Under the pieces are notes generated by a model. It did not search any database and was not told where the DNA came from. It was given only the letters and a program-made list of their open reading frames with translations. This document shows positions 36,929 to 45,431 of a DNA stretch of 64,000 nt, piece after piece (position 1 is the stretch's first letter; every line of letters starts with the position of its first letter). Location of the stretch: the NCBI RefSeq assembly GCF_004168035.1, contig NZ_SDPU01000020.1:248001-312000 (forward strand), given 5' to 3'. This stretch comes from Nocardioides iriomotensis (lineage in GTDB: Bacteria; Actinomycetota; Actinomycetes; Propionibacteriales; Nocardioidaceae). A program made the position numbers and the translations under genes.

Positions 36929-37951
36929 ATGCCCGCCGCCGGCAAGCCCCGCCCCACGATGAAGGACGTCGCCGCGCTCGCGGGCGTCAGCTTCAAGTCC
37001 GTCTCGCGTGTGGTCAACGGCGAACCCGTGACCGACGCTGTCCGCGACAAGGTGCTGCGCGCCGTCGAGCAGCTGGACTACCGGCACAACCTCGCCGCGA
37101 GCAACCTCCGCCGCAAGACCGGCGGCACCCGTGTCGTCGGCGCGCTCGTCCAGGACCTCGCCAACAGCTTCTCCAGCGAGCTGCTGCGTGCGCTCGAGGA
37201 CGCCTGCCGCGAACGGCAGGTCGCTCTCCTCGCCGCCAGCCTCGACGAGGAGCCGGACCGCGAGCGCGCACTCGTCTCCGACCTCGTGTCGCGCCGCGTG
37301 GACGGTCTGGTGATCATGCCCGCCTCGGACCGGCACGACTACCTCGACGTCGAGCGCCGCGCCGGGCTACCGACCGTGTTCGTCGACCGGCACCCGCGCG
37401 GCATCGACGCCGACACGGTCACCACCGACAACCTCCAGGGCGGGTACGACGCGGTCCGCCACCTGCTCGACCGGGGGCACGAGCGCATCGCCGTCCTCAG
37501 CGACCTGCCGAGCATCCAGACCGCCGCGCTGAGGCTTCGTGGAGCCGAGAAAGCACTGCAGGACAGGGGAATCCCCGTCGAGGAGTGGATGGTCAGGGCC
37601 GACCTCCGCGCGGACGACGACGCCGAACGAGCCGTTGCCGAGGCCCTCTCGCGGCCGGACCCGCCCACCGCCTTCGTCGCCCTCCGCAACATCCTGAGCA
37701 TCGGCGCGCTGCGGGCGCTGCGCGCCGCCGGCCGCGACGGCGAGGTCGCACTGGTCGGCTTCGACGACTTCCCGACGGCCGACCTGATGGACCTCACCGT
37801 CGTCCGGCAGGACGTCACACGGATCGGCCGGGTCGCGGCCGACCTGCTGTTCGCCCGGCTCGACGGCGATGACAGCACCCCCCGGCACGTCGTCGTGCCG
37901 CACCGATTGGTGCCTCGAGGAAGCGGCGAGGTGCCCCCTCCGCACCTGTGA
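36929..37951 (+). CDS. LacI family transcriptional regulator (fructan island, third)
   Basis: A 340-aa LacI/GalR regulator. The HTH is TMKDVAALAGVSFKSVSRVVNGEPVT, with a hinge through LDYRHNLAASNLRRKTGGTRVVGALV. The sensor domain carries VFVDRHPRGIDADTVTTDNLQGGYDAVRHLLDRGHERIAVL and VGFDDFPTADLMD. The SVSRVVN recognition helix differs from the other two LacI proteins (TVSF), suggesting another operator. The GACAACGTTGTC site before this gene and before the lipoprotein GH32 makes autoregulation and control of the GH32-GH68 pair likely. Confidence 0.92.
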   Translation: MPAAGKPRPTMKDVAALAGVSFKSVSRVVNGEPVTDAVRDKVLRAVEQLDYRHNLAASNLRRKTGGTRVVGALVQDLANSFSSELLRALEDACRERQVALLAASLDEEPDRERALVSDLVSRRVDGLVIMPASDRHDYLDVERRAGLPTVFVDRHPRGIDADTVTTDNLQGGYDAVRHLLDRGHERIAVLSDLPSIQTAALRLRGAEKALQDRGIPVEEWMVRADLRADDDAERAVAEALSRPDPPTAFVALRNILSIGALRALRAAGRDGEVALVGFDDFPTADLMDLTVVRQDVTRIGRVAADLLFARLDGDDSTPRHVVVPHRLVPRGSGEVPPPHL

Positions 37952-38162
37952 GGGTGCGTCCTCGGTCACATCGGCCGTCGTGCTGCAACCGTTCGCGCAG
38001 CGTCTCCGGCGAGCCGGTCGGCGGCCGCGTGGCGCCCTCCGTCGCGTGAGTCCGGAGCGGCTCCGACGCGCCCCGTCGGCGGCCCGCGGAAGGCGCCGCT
38101 GACCTGCGTGAAGGCGCCGGCGGCCCGCCGGTGCGGCGCCGCGTGGTGAGCGGTGACGCGGT

Positions 38163-38199
38163 GGCGGCTACCCGTGAGTCGCACTCGCGAGTAGCCGCC
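38163..38199 (+). terminator. stem-loop, probable terminator of the third lacI transcript
   Basis: GGCGGCTAC (38163-38171) pairs perfectly with GTAGCCGCC (38191-38199). The 19-nt loop contains a second small stem (GTGAGT against ACTCGC), giving an almost continuous hairpin. It lies about 210 bp after the lacI stop and before the operators. Confidence 0.45.
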
Positions 38200-38246
38200 G
38201 GGCCGGCGTCCACCCGACCGACCGGTCGGTTACCAAGAGGTCAGTT

Positions 38247-38258
38247 GACAACGTTGTC
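38247..38258. promoter_or_regulatory. second copy of the LacI operator GACAACGTTGTC
   Basis: Identical 12-bp core to the site before the third lacI gene. It is 126 bp before the lipoprotein GH32 start and overlaps a TTGACA hexamer. It ties the GH32-GH68 unit to that LacI protein. Confidence 0.7.
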
Positions 38259-38383
38259 CGCAGGTCACCACGGTGGTGTCGCAGTACCGGAGAGCGGCAC
38301 CGTCGCCGCCCCTCGCAGACACCCCGCGCCGACCGGATGGTCCGGCCGGGGGCCGATCTCCAACCTCTCGGGAGACCCAGCCA

Positions 38384-39988
38384 ATGCGCGTCCACGACCA
38401 GCACAACCGCGCCTCGATGCCGCGGCTCGGCCGTCGAGGCTTCCTCGCCGGTGCCGGTCTGCTGGCGCTCGGGGCCTGCACGCGCTCGCCGGTCGGCAGT
38501 CCGGGTCCCCGCCCCGCCGCGCCGACGGCGGCCCCGGCTCCCGACGCCGGTCTGCGTCGCACGGCCGACCGCTACCGTCCGCGGTTCCACTTCACGCCGC
38601 CGAGCGGGAACCTCGCCGACCCGAACGGCCTCGTGCACTTCGACGGCGAGTACCACCTGTTCCACCAGAGCGACGGCTCGTGGTCGCACGCGGTCAGCGC
38701 CGACCGCTGGTACTGGCGTGACCTGCCGACCGCCGTACCGTCGACGGAGGCGAGCCTCGCCCTGTCCGGCAGCGCGGTCGTCGACCACCACGACACCTCC
38801 GGGCTGTTCGGTGGCGGCGCCGGCCTCGTCACCGTGTTCACCAGCACGGCCACCGGCGAGGCGCAGAGCATCGCGACCAGCCCCGACGGCCGGACCTTCA
38901 CCCCGTACGACGCCAACCCGGTGCTTCCCAACGACGGCCGGACGGACTTCCGCGACCCGAAGGTGTTCCGGCACCAGGCGACCGGGCGCTGGGTGATGGT
39001 CGTCGCCACCGGCGACCAGGTCAGCCTGTTCGGGTCGGCCGACCTGCGCGACTGGGAGCACCTCAGCGACTTCGGCGCGGGCATCGGCCTGCACAGCGCG
39101 GTCTGGGAGTGCCCCGACCTGTTCCCGCTGCCGCTCGACGGCGACCCGGCGCGCGAGAAGTGGGTGCTGCACGTCAGCGTCGGCGACAGCGACGCCACCG
39201 AAGGCTCGACGGCGCAGTGGTTCGTCGGCGACTTCGACGGCACCACGTTCGTCCGCGACGGCGACCCGGCGGCGGTGGACGTCACCGACTTCGGCCAGGA
39301 CTTCTATGCCGCGCAGACCTGGAGCGACGACCCGACCGGCGGCCGCACGTGGCTCGGCTGGATGGCGAACTGGCGGTACCCGTACCAGGCGCCGACCGGT
39401 GACTGGCACGGTGCGATGTCGGTGCCCCGCGAGCTCGCGCTGGAGACCCGCCAGGGCCGGCCACGGCTGGTGCAGCGGCCCCTGTCGACCGAGCCGCTGC
39501 GCGCGGGGACCACGGGCTGGACCGGCTTCGAGCTGTCCGGCGTGACGACCCTCGCGCACCGCGGCACCACCTTCGAGCTCGTCGCGACCGTGTCGTGGGA
39601 CGACGCGGTCGAGGAGGTCGGCGTCCGGGTCCGCAGTGACGGCGCCGGCGCGCACGTCGCCACCGGTCTCCGGCCGCGCGACGGGCAGGTCTTCCTCGAC
39701 CGGAGCGCGTCGGGGACCGAGCCGCTGCCCGCCCGCGACGGCAGCACGGTCGCCTTCGGGCGCCGTACCGCCGCGGCCGGGGACACCACGCCGGGCCGGA
39801 CCTACGAGATCCGGGTCCTGGTCGACACCAGCTCCGTCGAGGTGTTCCTCGACGAGGGTCAGAACGTCGGCACGAACCTCGTGTTCACCGACCCCGCCCA
39901 CGACGGCGTCGAGCTGTACGCCGACGGGGGAGCGCTGACCGTCCACGCCCTCGAGATCCACGACCTGGAGGCCATCTGGACGACCTGA
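38384..39988 (+). CDS. GH32 beta-fructosidase, Tat-exported lipoprotein
   Basis: A 534-aa GH32 enzyme (levanase/exo-inulinase class). The N-terminus has a twin-Arg LGRRGFLAGAGLLALGAC: RR plus a lipobox Cys, so Tat export and lipid anchoring are predicted. Motifs are GNLADPNGLVHF (nucleophile Asp; variant of WMNDPNG), DFRDPKVF (RDP) and WECPDLFPLP (acid/base Glu). A GH32C sandwich follows, with SSVEVFLDEGQNVGTNLVF. GGGAGA precedes the ATG. It is followed 62 bp later by the GH68 gene, so a fructan-making and a fructan-cutting enzyme are probably co-transcribed under one operator. Confidence 0.92.
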   Translation: MRVHDQHNRASMPRLGRRGFLAGAGLLALGACTRSPVGSPGPRPAAPTAAPAPDAGLRRTADRYRPRFHFTPPSGNLADPNGLVHFDGEYHLFHQSDGSWSHAVSADRWYWRDLPTAVPSTEASLALSGSAVVDHHDTSGLFGGGAGLVTVFTSTATGEAQSIATSPDGRTFTPYDANPVLPNDGRTDFRDPKVFRHQATGRWVMVVATGDQVSLFGSADLRDWEHLSDFGAGIGLHSAVWECPDLFPLPLDGDPAREKWVLHVSVGDSDATEGSTAQWFVGDFDGTTFVRDGDPAAVDVTDFGQDFYAAQTWSDDPTGGRTWLGWMANWRYPYQAPTGDWHGAMSVPRELALETRQGRPRLVQRPLSTEPLRAGTTGWTGFELSGVTTLAHRGTTFELVATVSWDDAVEEVGVRVRSDGAGAHVATGLRPRDGQVFLDRSASGTEPLPARDGSTVAFGRRTAAAGDTTPGRTYEIRVLVDTSSVEVFLDEGQNVGTNLVFTDPAHDGVELYADGGALTVHALEIHDLEAIWTT

Positions 39989-40050
39989 CCACGTCAGCCC
40001 CCGACCTTCATCCCCCTTTCCTCACATACGTTTCGACTCGGGAGAGACCC

Positions 40051-41559
40051 ATGAACCTCCGAATCAACCCCCGGCGCACCGTCGCCACCCTGACCGCGGC
40101 GGCCGCCGTCGTGACCGGGGTCGTCCTGACCGGCGGGGCCGCCAGCAGCACCCCCGGCGTGGACCACCCCGCCGAGACGCCGACCGACCACACCGGTCAG
40201 GCGTACCCCGTCGAGAGCAGCTACACGATGAAGTGGACCCGCGAGGACGTCCAGCGCATCATGAGCCAGCACAACGACCCGACCGCCGGCCCCGGCGAGA
40301 ACTCGTTGTCCGACCAGGTCTCGATGCCCGACATCCCGTCGGACTTCCCCGCCATGAAGGACGAGAACGGCGACCCGGTCTGGGTGTGGGACACCTGGCC
40401 GATGACCGACGAGCACGGCAACCAGTACAGCTACAAGGGCTGGGACGTGATCTTCTCGCTGACCGCCGACTCCAAGGCGGGCTACACGTTCGACGACCGG
40501 CACGTGAACGCGCGCATCGGCTACTGGTTCCGCAAGAAGAACCGGGCGGACGACCAGTGGATCTACGGCGGCAACGTCTTCGGTGACCGCACCCCGGCGC
40601 ACAAGGCCGAGTGGTCCGGTTCGACGCGGATCTACCCGGACGGGACGATCAAGCTGTTCTACACCGACCTCGACTTCGCCGACCGCAACAAGCCGAAGGC
40701 GGTCATCGCGATGAGCGAGGGCCGGATCAACGCCGACCAGGACGGCGTGTCGTTCCACGGGCTCGACGAGACCACGCCGCTGCTCGAGCCGGACGGCGTG
40801 CGGTACCAGAACGTCGAGCAGAACGCGTACTTCAACTTCCGCGACCCGTTCACCTTCGAGGACCCCGCGCAGCCGGGCAAGACGTTCATGGTCTTCGAGG
40901 GCAACACCGCGGGCCAGAAGGGCGACTACCAGTGCCAGCAGTCCGACCTCGGCGACTCCGGTGAGACGCCCGAGGACGTCACGGCCAGGGGCGCGAACCA
41001 CCAGATGGCCAACATCGGCCTCGCCGTCGCCGAGAACGACGACCTCACCGAGTGGCGCTACCTCGACCCGATCCTCTCGGCCAACTGCGTCAACGACCAG
41101 ACCGAGCGGCCCCAGTTCGTGATCGAGAAGGTCAACGGCGAGTGGCAGTACTACCTGTACACGATCAGCCACGCGTTCACCTACGCCGCCGGCCTGCGCG
41201 GCCCCGACGGGGTCTACGGGTTCGTCGGTGACGGCATCCGCAGCGACTTCAAGCCGCTCAACGGCTCCGGCCTCGCCCTCGGCAACCCGTCGAACCTGAA
41301 CTACAGCCCGACGGACGACCGCAAGAACACCCGCCAGTACCAGTCCTACTCGCACTACGTGATGCCCGACGGCCTGGTCGAGTCGTTCATCGACAACGTC
41401 GACGGGCGCCGCGGCGGCACGCTCGCCCCGACCGTCCGGATCGACGTCGAGGGCACGACCAGCGTCGTGGACCGCAACGTCGGCGACGACGGCCTGCTGC
41501 CCTACGGCTTCATCCCGACCAACCGCTCCGCGGGTGGTCCCGAGGTCACGACGCCCTGA
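40051..41559 (+). CDS. GH68 levansucrase/inulosucrase-type fructosyltransferase
   Basis: A 502-aa secreted GH68 enzyme that transfers fructose from sucrose to make fructan (or hydrolyses sucrose). The signal peptide is about residues 1-31 with an ATLTAAAAVVTGVVLTGG core. Catalytic residues are visible: D114 in VWVWDTWP (nucleophile), D265 in FRDPF (transition-state stabiliser) and E352 in TERPQF (acid/base). WSGSTR, GNTAG, FTYAAGLRGPDGVYGFVGDGI and YQSYSHYVMPDGLVESFID are GH68 conserved blocks. Levan versus inulin product cannot be told. Strong terminator just downstream. Confidence 0.95.
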   Translation: MNLRINPRRTVATLTAAAAVVTGVVLTGGAASSTPGVDHPAETPTDHTGQAYPVESSYTMKWTREDVQRIMSQHNDPTAGPGENSLSDQVSMPDIPSDFPAMKDENGDPVWVWDTWPMTDEHGNQYSYKGWDVIFSLTADSKAGYTFDDRHVNARIGYWFRKKNRADDQWIYGGNVFGDRTPAHKAEWSGSTRIYPDGTIKLFYTDLDFADRNKPKAVIAMSEGRINADQDGVSFHGLDETTPLLEPDGVRYQNVEQNAYFNFRDPFTFEDPAQPGKTFMVFEGNTAGQKGDYQCQQSDLGDSGETPEDVTARGANHQMANIGLAVAENDDLTEWRYLDPILSANCVNDQTERPQFVIEKVNGEWQYYLYTISHAFTYAAGLRGPDGVYGFVGDGIRSDFKPLNGSGLALGNPSNLNYSPTDDRKNTRQYQSYSHYVMPDGLVESFIDNVDGRRGGTLAPTVRIDVEGTTSVVDRNVGDDGLLPYGFIPTNRSAGGPEVTTP

Positions 41560-41586
41560 CCGGTAGTCCCGACCGCTGACAGACGG

Positions 41587-41622
41587 CCCGGGTACGGCGC
41601 TCTCGGGAGCGCCGTACCCGGG
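41587..41622 (+). terminator. perfect 16-bp stem terminator after the GH68 gene
   Basis: CCCGGGTACGGCGCTC (41587-41602) pairs perfectly with GAGCGCCGTACCCGGG (41607-41622) around a TCGG tetraloop, 28 bp after the stop. A short TCATCTCGT follows rather than a U run. It closes the GH32-GH68 unit. Confidence 0.85.
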
Positions 41623-41786
41623 TCATCTCGTCCCGGTTGATGAGCTGGCTCCGGAACCCCGTTCACACGTCCCATGCGTCCGGCGTACCTCATCTCACCC
41701 ATCTTGCGGGGGCGGCTCGTGCACGCCGCGGAGCAGCCTGTCGGAGACCCGACAAACCTGCCGATGACGGGGAAGGAACGACCGCG

Positions 41787-43187
41787 ATGCGCTATTGGCA
41801 CGTGAAGTCCTTGCCTTCGTGGCCTGCCCCGGCACTCCTCGCAGTGGTCGCCCTGGTCCTGTCGACGGCTGGGGTGGTCCCGATCGCCTCCGCGACGCTG
41901 CCGGCGACGCCGGTCGTCGCGCTGGAGCGCACGATCCCGACCCGTCCCTTCGTCGGGTCCGGCGTCTTCACCACGGACCACGAGGGATCGGCGTACGTCC
42001 CACGGGACCACTCCCTGTGGCTCGCCGACGACGACGGGCACGCGCTCTACGAGATCGACCCCTCGACCGGTGCGCTCAAGCGCACGATCCACGGCTCCAG
42101 GCTGGCGAAGGTTCAGGAGCTCGGTGGCGGGCCTCGCGCGGGCGCGTCGCGGATCGCCGAGATCCAGGGGCTCGCCTACGACCCGACGAGGGACGCACTG
42201 TACGCCTACTCCGGCACCTGCTGTCCGACCAAGATCTTGTCCACCGCCTTCCGGCTGACGCGCAAGGACGGTGTCCTCAAGCCCGACTCCTTCCAGGCCC
42301 TACCACTCGGTCTCCAGGTGGAAGGGGCGGCCTACAACCCGTGCGACGGGCGTGTGTACATCGGCAGCCACGGCGGCATCTGGACTCACGACTACCTGAC
42401 CAACAGGCTCGGGAGGGGCTTCGGCATCCCCGGGATCACCGAGCTCTACGGGATGGACTTCAGCGACGACGGCAAGGACCTCTTCGTCGCGCAGCCCTAC
42501 ACGAGAGTCACTCGGGTCGACTGGGCGACCCGGACTGTGGTGCCCGGATGGGACCTCAACCTTGCGGGGCTGGGCCCGCAGGACGTACGGGCGGTCGAGG
42601 TCATCGGGGAGCGGCTCTGGGTCTCCGACGGCTCCGACAAGCGCACGCCCGGCGACCCCCTCGACCACGCTCTCTTCGTGTTCGGCCTCGGCGCGTCCGG
42701 GCCGGTGTCCGAGCCGCCCTCGGGCGACAGGCGCAACCTGATCGGCAACCCGGGGTTCGAGCGTGACCTGTGCGGCTGGAACGCCGCGTTGGCCCCGGAC
42801 AAGGGGACGCTGACCCGCGTCGCCGGAGGTCGTTCCGGGTCCTGGGCCGCCCGCGTCGAGCGCACCAAGGGGAAGGGCGACCTCTCCCTCGCCGTCGTCC
42901 CGACCTGGGAGGTGAAGAAGCGCAAGCACACCTACAAGGCCAGCCTCTGGGTCCGCTCGACCACGCCAGGTGACGAGCTGCAGTTCCGGATCCGAGAGCT
43001 GTACGCCGGCCGCTACGTCGAGCGCGAGGAAGTCACGAGCGTGCGACTGACACGCACGTGGAAGCGGGTGACCGTGTCCCTGAAGTCCGGAGGATACGCA
43101 CGCCGGATCGCCCTCGACGCCACGGTCGAGCACACCCGTAAGGGGGCCTCGTTCCTGGTCGACGCCGCTGGGCTCCGGATGTCCTGA
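41787..43187 (+). CDS. secreted protein with beta-propeller-like domain and C-terminal carbohydrate-binding-like module
   Basis: A 466-aa exported protein of unknown function. The signal peptide has ALLAVVALVLSTAGVVPIASA. Residues about 45-310 show repeated short blocks (SLWLADDDGHALYEIDPSTGAL, IQGLAYDPTRDALYAYSG, GLQVEGAAYNPCDGRVYIGSHGG, LYGMDFSDDGKDLFVAQPY), a pattern of NHL/SdiA-regulated-type propellers. From NLIGNPGFERDLCGWNA the C-terminal ~140 residues resemble a CBM4/9-like jelly roll (YKASLWVRSTTPGDELQFRIRE). Four Cys suggest disulfides. It lies after a strong terminator, so it is probably its own unit. Adhesion to polysaccharide is a guess. Confidence 0.65.
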   Translation: MRYWHVKSLPSWPAPALLAVVALVLSTAGVVPIASATLPATPVVALERTIPTRPFVGSGVFTTDHEGSAYVPRDHSLWLADDDGHALYEIDPSTGALKRTIHGSRLAKVQELGGGPRAGASRIAEIQGLAYDPTRDALYAYSGTCCPTKILSTAFRLTRKDGVLKPDSFQALPLGLQVEGAAYNPCDGRVYIGSHGGIWTHDYLTNRLGRGFGIPGITELYGMDFSDDGKDLFVAQPYTRVTRVDWATRTVVPGWDLNLAGLGPQDVRAVEVIGERLWVSDGSDKRTPGDPLDHALFVFGLGASGPVSEPPSGDRRNLIGNPGFERDLCGWNAALAPDKGTLTRVAGGRSGSWAARVERTKGKGDLSLAVVPTWEVKKRKHTYKASLWVRSTTPGDELQFRIRELYAGRYVEREEVTSVRLTRTWKRVTVSLKSGGYARRIALDATVEHTRKGASFLVDAAGLRMS

Positions 43188-43321
43188 GCCGCCGCCCCAG
43201 CCGCCCCATCCGTCGCGGTTTCCACAGATCCGTTTCAAGGGGTTCCGTCCGGATTCGCCATGGGTAAGACTCGCGGCACCGGTCCCCGGCTCGGCGGGAC
43301 CAGTGCTGGAACGGCGGGGGC

Positions 43322-44572
43322 ATGAGCCTGACCTGGACGGATGCGCACGAGGCGCAGATCGAGGACCTCGACGCCTCGCTGCGTGCCGCGGTCCGGCGGG
43401 ACGGTCTCGATCCCCAGCGCGACCGGTCCACGGTCCGGGTGCTCGCGGCGCGGATCGTCGCCGACCACGACGAGCGCTCGCTCACCGGTGCGGTGCTGCC
43501 GCTGCCCGACGCCGACGCGGCCGTCGACGAGCTCGTGGCGCGCGTCTCCGGGTTCGGCGCACTGCAGCCCTACCTCGACGACCCGCAGGTCGAGGAAGTC
43601 TGGATCAACGACCCGAGCCGGGTCTTCGTCGCCCGCAACGGCCGGCACGAGCTGACCAACACGATCCTCACCGCCGCCCAGGTCACCGAGCTCGTGGAGC
43701 GGATGCTCAAGTCCAGCGGTCGGCGCGTCGACGTCAGCCAGCCCTTCGTCGACGCGATGCTCCCGCAGGGCCATCGACTTCACGTGGTACTCGAGGGGAT
43801 CTCGCGCGGGTTCAGCGCAGTCAACATCCGCAAGTTCGTCGTGAAGGCCGCCCGGCTCGAGGACCTGGTCGGGCTGGGCAGCCTGTCCGCGCAGGCCGCG
43901 AAGTTCCTCGACGCCGCGATCGTCTCGGGGCTCAACGTGCTGGTCAGCGGGGGGACGCAGGCCGGCAAGACCACCCTGCTCAACTGCCTGGCGGGCTCGA
44001 TCCCCGGCCGCGAGCGCGTGATCTCCGTGGAAGAGGTCTACGAACTGCGCTTCCACCACGCCGACTGGGTCGCGTTGCAGACCCGGCAGCAGGGCCTGGA
44101 GGGCACCGGCGAGATCCGGCTGCGCGACCTGGTCAAGGAGAGCCTGCGGATGCGGCCGACGCGCGTCATCGTGGGCGAGGTGCGCAGCGAGGAGTGCCTC
44201 GACCTGCTGCTCGCGCTCAACGCCGGGCTTCCGGGCATGGCGTCGTTGCACGCCAACTCCGCACGCGAGGCGCTCGTCAAGATGTGCACGTTGCCGCTGC
44301 TGGCCGGGGAGAACATCAGTCCACGGTTCGTCGTCCCCACTGTCGCCGCGTCGGTCGACCTCGTGGTCCACCTCGGGATCGACGGGCACGGCGCCCGCCG
44401 GGTGCAGGAGATCGTGGCGGTGCCGGGCCGCGTGGAGAACGACGTGATCGAGACCGAGGCGCTTTTCGTCCGCCGCGGCGACGAGCTGGTCCGCGCCCAG
44501 GGCATGCCGCCGCGCCGCGAGCACTTCGAGCGCGCCGGCTTCGACATCGCCTCCCTGCTGACGGGCGGCTGA
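43322..44572 (+). CDS. cpaF: Tad/Flp pilus assembly ATPase (CpaF/TadA family)
   Basis: A 416-aa secretion ATPase. Walker A is SGGTQAGKTTLLNCL (Gln-Ala where many members have Gly-Ser), Asp/Glu box ISVEEVYELRF, Walker B region RVIVGEVRSEECLDLLLALNAG, and His box MASLHANSAREAL. The N-terminal domain (VSGFGALQPYLDDPQVEEVWINDPSRVFVARNGR) is typical of CpaF. It powers pilus assembly at the inner membrane. First gene of the Tad block; ATG follows GGCGGGGGC. Confidence 0.93.
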   Translation: MSLTWTDAHEAQIEDLDASLRAAVRRDGLDPQRDRSTVRVLAARIVADHDERSLTGAVLPLPDADAAVDELVARVSGFGALQPYLDDPQVEEVWINDPSRVFVARNGRHELTNTILTAAQVTELVERMLKSSGRRVDVSQPFVDAMLPQGHRLHVVLEGISRGFSAVNIRKFVVKAARLEDLVGLGSLSAQAAKFLDAAIVSGLNVLVSGGTQAGKTTLLNCLAGSIPGRERVISVEEVYELRFHHADWVALQTRQQGLEGTGEIRLRDLVKESLRMRPTRVIVGEVRSEECLDLLLALNAGLPGMASLHANSAREALVKMCTLPLLAGENISPRFVVPTVAASVDLVVHLGIDGHGARRVQEIVAVPGRVENDVIETEALFVRRGDELVRAQGMPPRREHFERAGFDIASLLTGG

Positions 44573-44573
44573 C

Positions 44574-45431
44574 GTGGGACTGGCGATCGGGCTCGGCGTC
44601 GGCGTCGGGTTGCTGCTGATCTGGCTGTCGCTCACCTCGGCGCCGACCGAGCGGCGGCAGGACGACGCGCGGCCGGGTCGCCTCGCCGACCTGCTGTCGC
44701 GCGCCGGCCTCGAGTCCACCTCGCCGAGCCAGCTCGTCGTCGTGTGCGGCGTCTGCGCGGTAGCGGCGGCGCTGCTCGTCCAGCTCCTCTCCCGTACGGC
44801 GACCGTGGCGATCGCGTTCGGCCTGCTCGCCGGCTACCTCCCGGTCGCGCTGCTCACCGGCCGGGCGCGACGCCGGCAGCGCGAGCTGCTCGACGTCTGG
44901 CCGGAGGCGGTCGACAACCTCGCGTCCGCCGTGCGGGCCGGGCTGTCGCTGCCCGAGGCGCTCTCCGCGCTCGGCCGACGCGGGCCCGAGCCGCTGCGGC
45001 CGCACTTCGACGCGTTCGCGACCGACTACCAGCTCACCGGCCGCTTCGGGGAGTCGCTCGACCGGCTCAAGGAGCGCCTGGCCGATCCCGTCGGAGACCG
45101 CGTCGTCGAGGGCCTGCGGGTCGCCCGCGAGGTGGGCGGCGGTGAGCTCGGCGGCGTGCTGCGCAACCTGTCCGGCTTCCTGCGCGACGACGCGCGCACC
45201 CGGTCGGAGCTCGAGTCGCGCCAGACCTGGACGGTGGTGGGCGCGCGCCTGGCCGTGGCCGCGCCGTGGCTGGTGCTGCTGATGCTGAGCTTCCAGCGGG
45301 AGGTGATCGGCCGCTACGCCTCGCCCGAGGGTGCGCTCGTCCTCGCCTTCGGCGGCGGGCTGTCGGTGGTGGCCTACCGGCTGATGGTCCGCATCGGTCG
45401 GCTGCCCGTCGAGCGGCGGGTGCTCTCGTGA
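44574..45431 (+). CDS. tadB: Tad inner-membrane platform protein TadB
   Basis: A 285-aa type II secretion F (GspF) domain protein: two N-terminal membrane segments, the cytoplasmic GspF core (LLDVWPEAVDNLASAVRAGLSLPEALSAL, VGDRVVEGLRVAREVGGGELGGVLRNLSGFLRDD) and two C-terminal membrane helices. GTG starts 1 bp after the cpaF stop; the stop overlaps tadC (GTGA). Confidence 0.9.
   Translation: MGLAIGLGVGVGLLLIWLSLTSAPTERRQDDARPGRLADLLSRAGLESTSPSQLVVVCGVCAVAAALLVQLLSRTATVAIAFGLLAGYLPVALLTGRARRRQRELLDVWPEAVDNLASAVRAGLSLPEALSALGRRGPEPLRPHFDAFATDYQLTGRFGESLDRLKERLADPVGDRVVEGLRVAREVGGGELGGVLRNLSGFLRDDARTRSELESRQTWTVVGARLAVAAPWLVLLMLSFQREVIGRYASPEGALVLAFGGGLSVVAYRLMVRIGRLPVERRVLS

Larger units (their letters stand above)
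37952..38383. promoter_or_regulatory. 432-bp regulatory gap before the GH32-GH68 pair
   Basis: No supported gene. It contains a stem-loop at 38163-38199, a perfect palindrome ACCGACCGGTCGGT (38217-38230, TetR-like in appearance), the LacI operator GACAACGTTGTC (38247-38258) and TTGACA (38245-38250) overlapping it as a possible -35. No convincing -10 was found at the right spacing. The first ~200 bp are GC-rich with several short inverted repeats and no clear motif. Confidence 0.6.

Noticed and set aside
37952-38383. Open frames in the gap before the GH32-GH68 pair
   Set aside because: They are Arg/Ala/Gly-rich translations without motifs, and the region contains operators and a hairpin.
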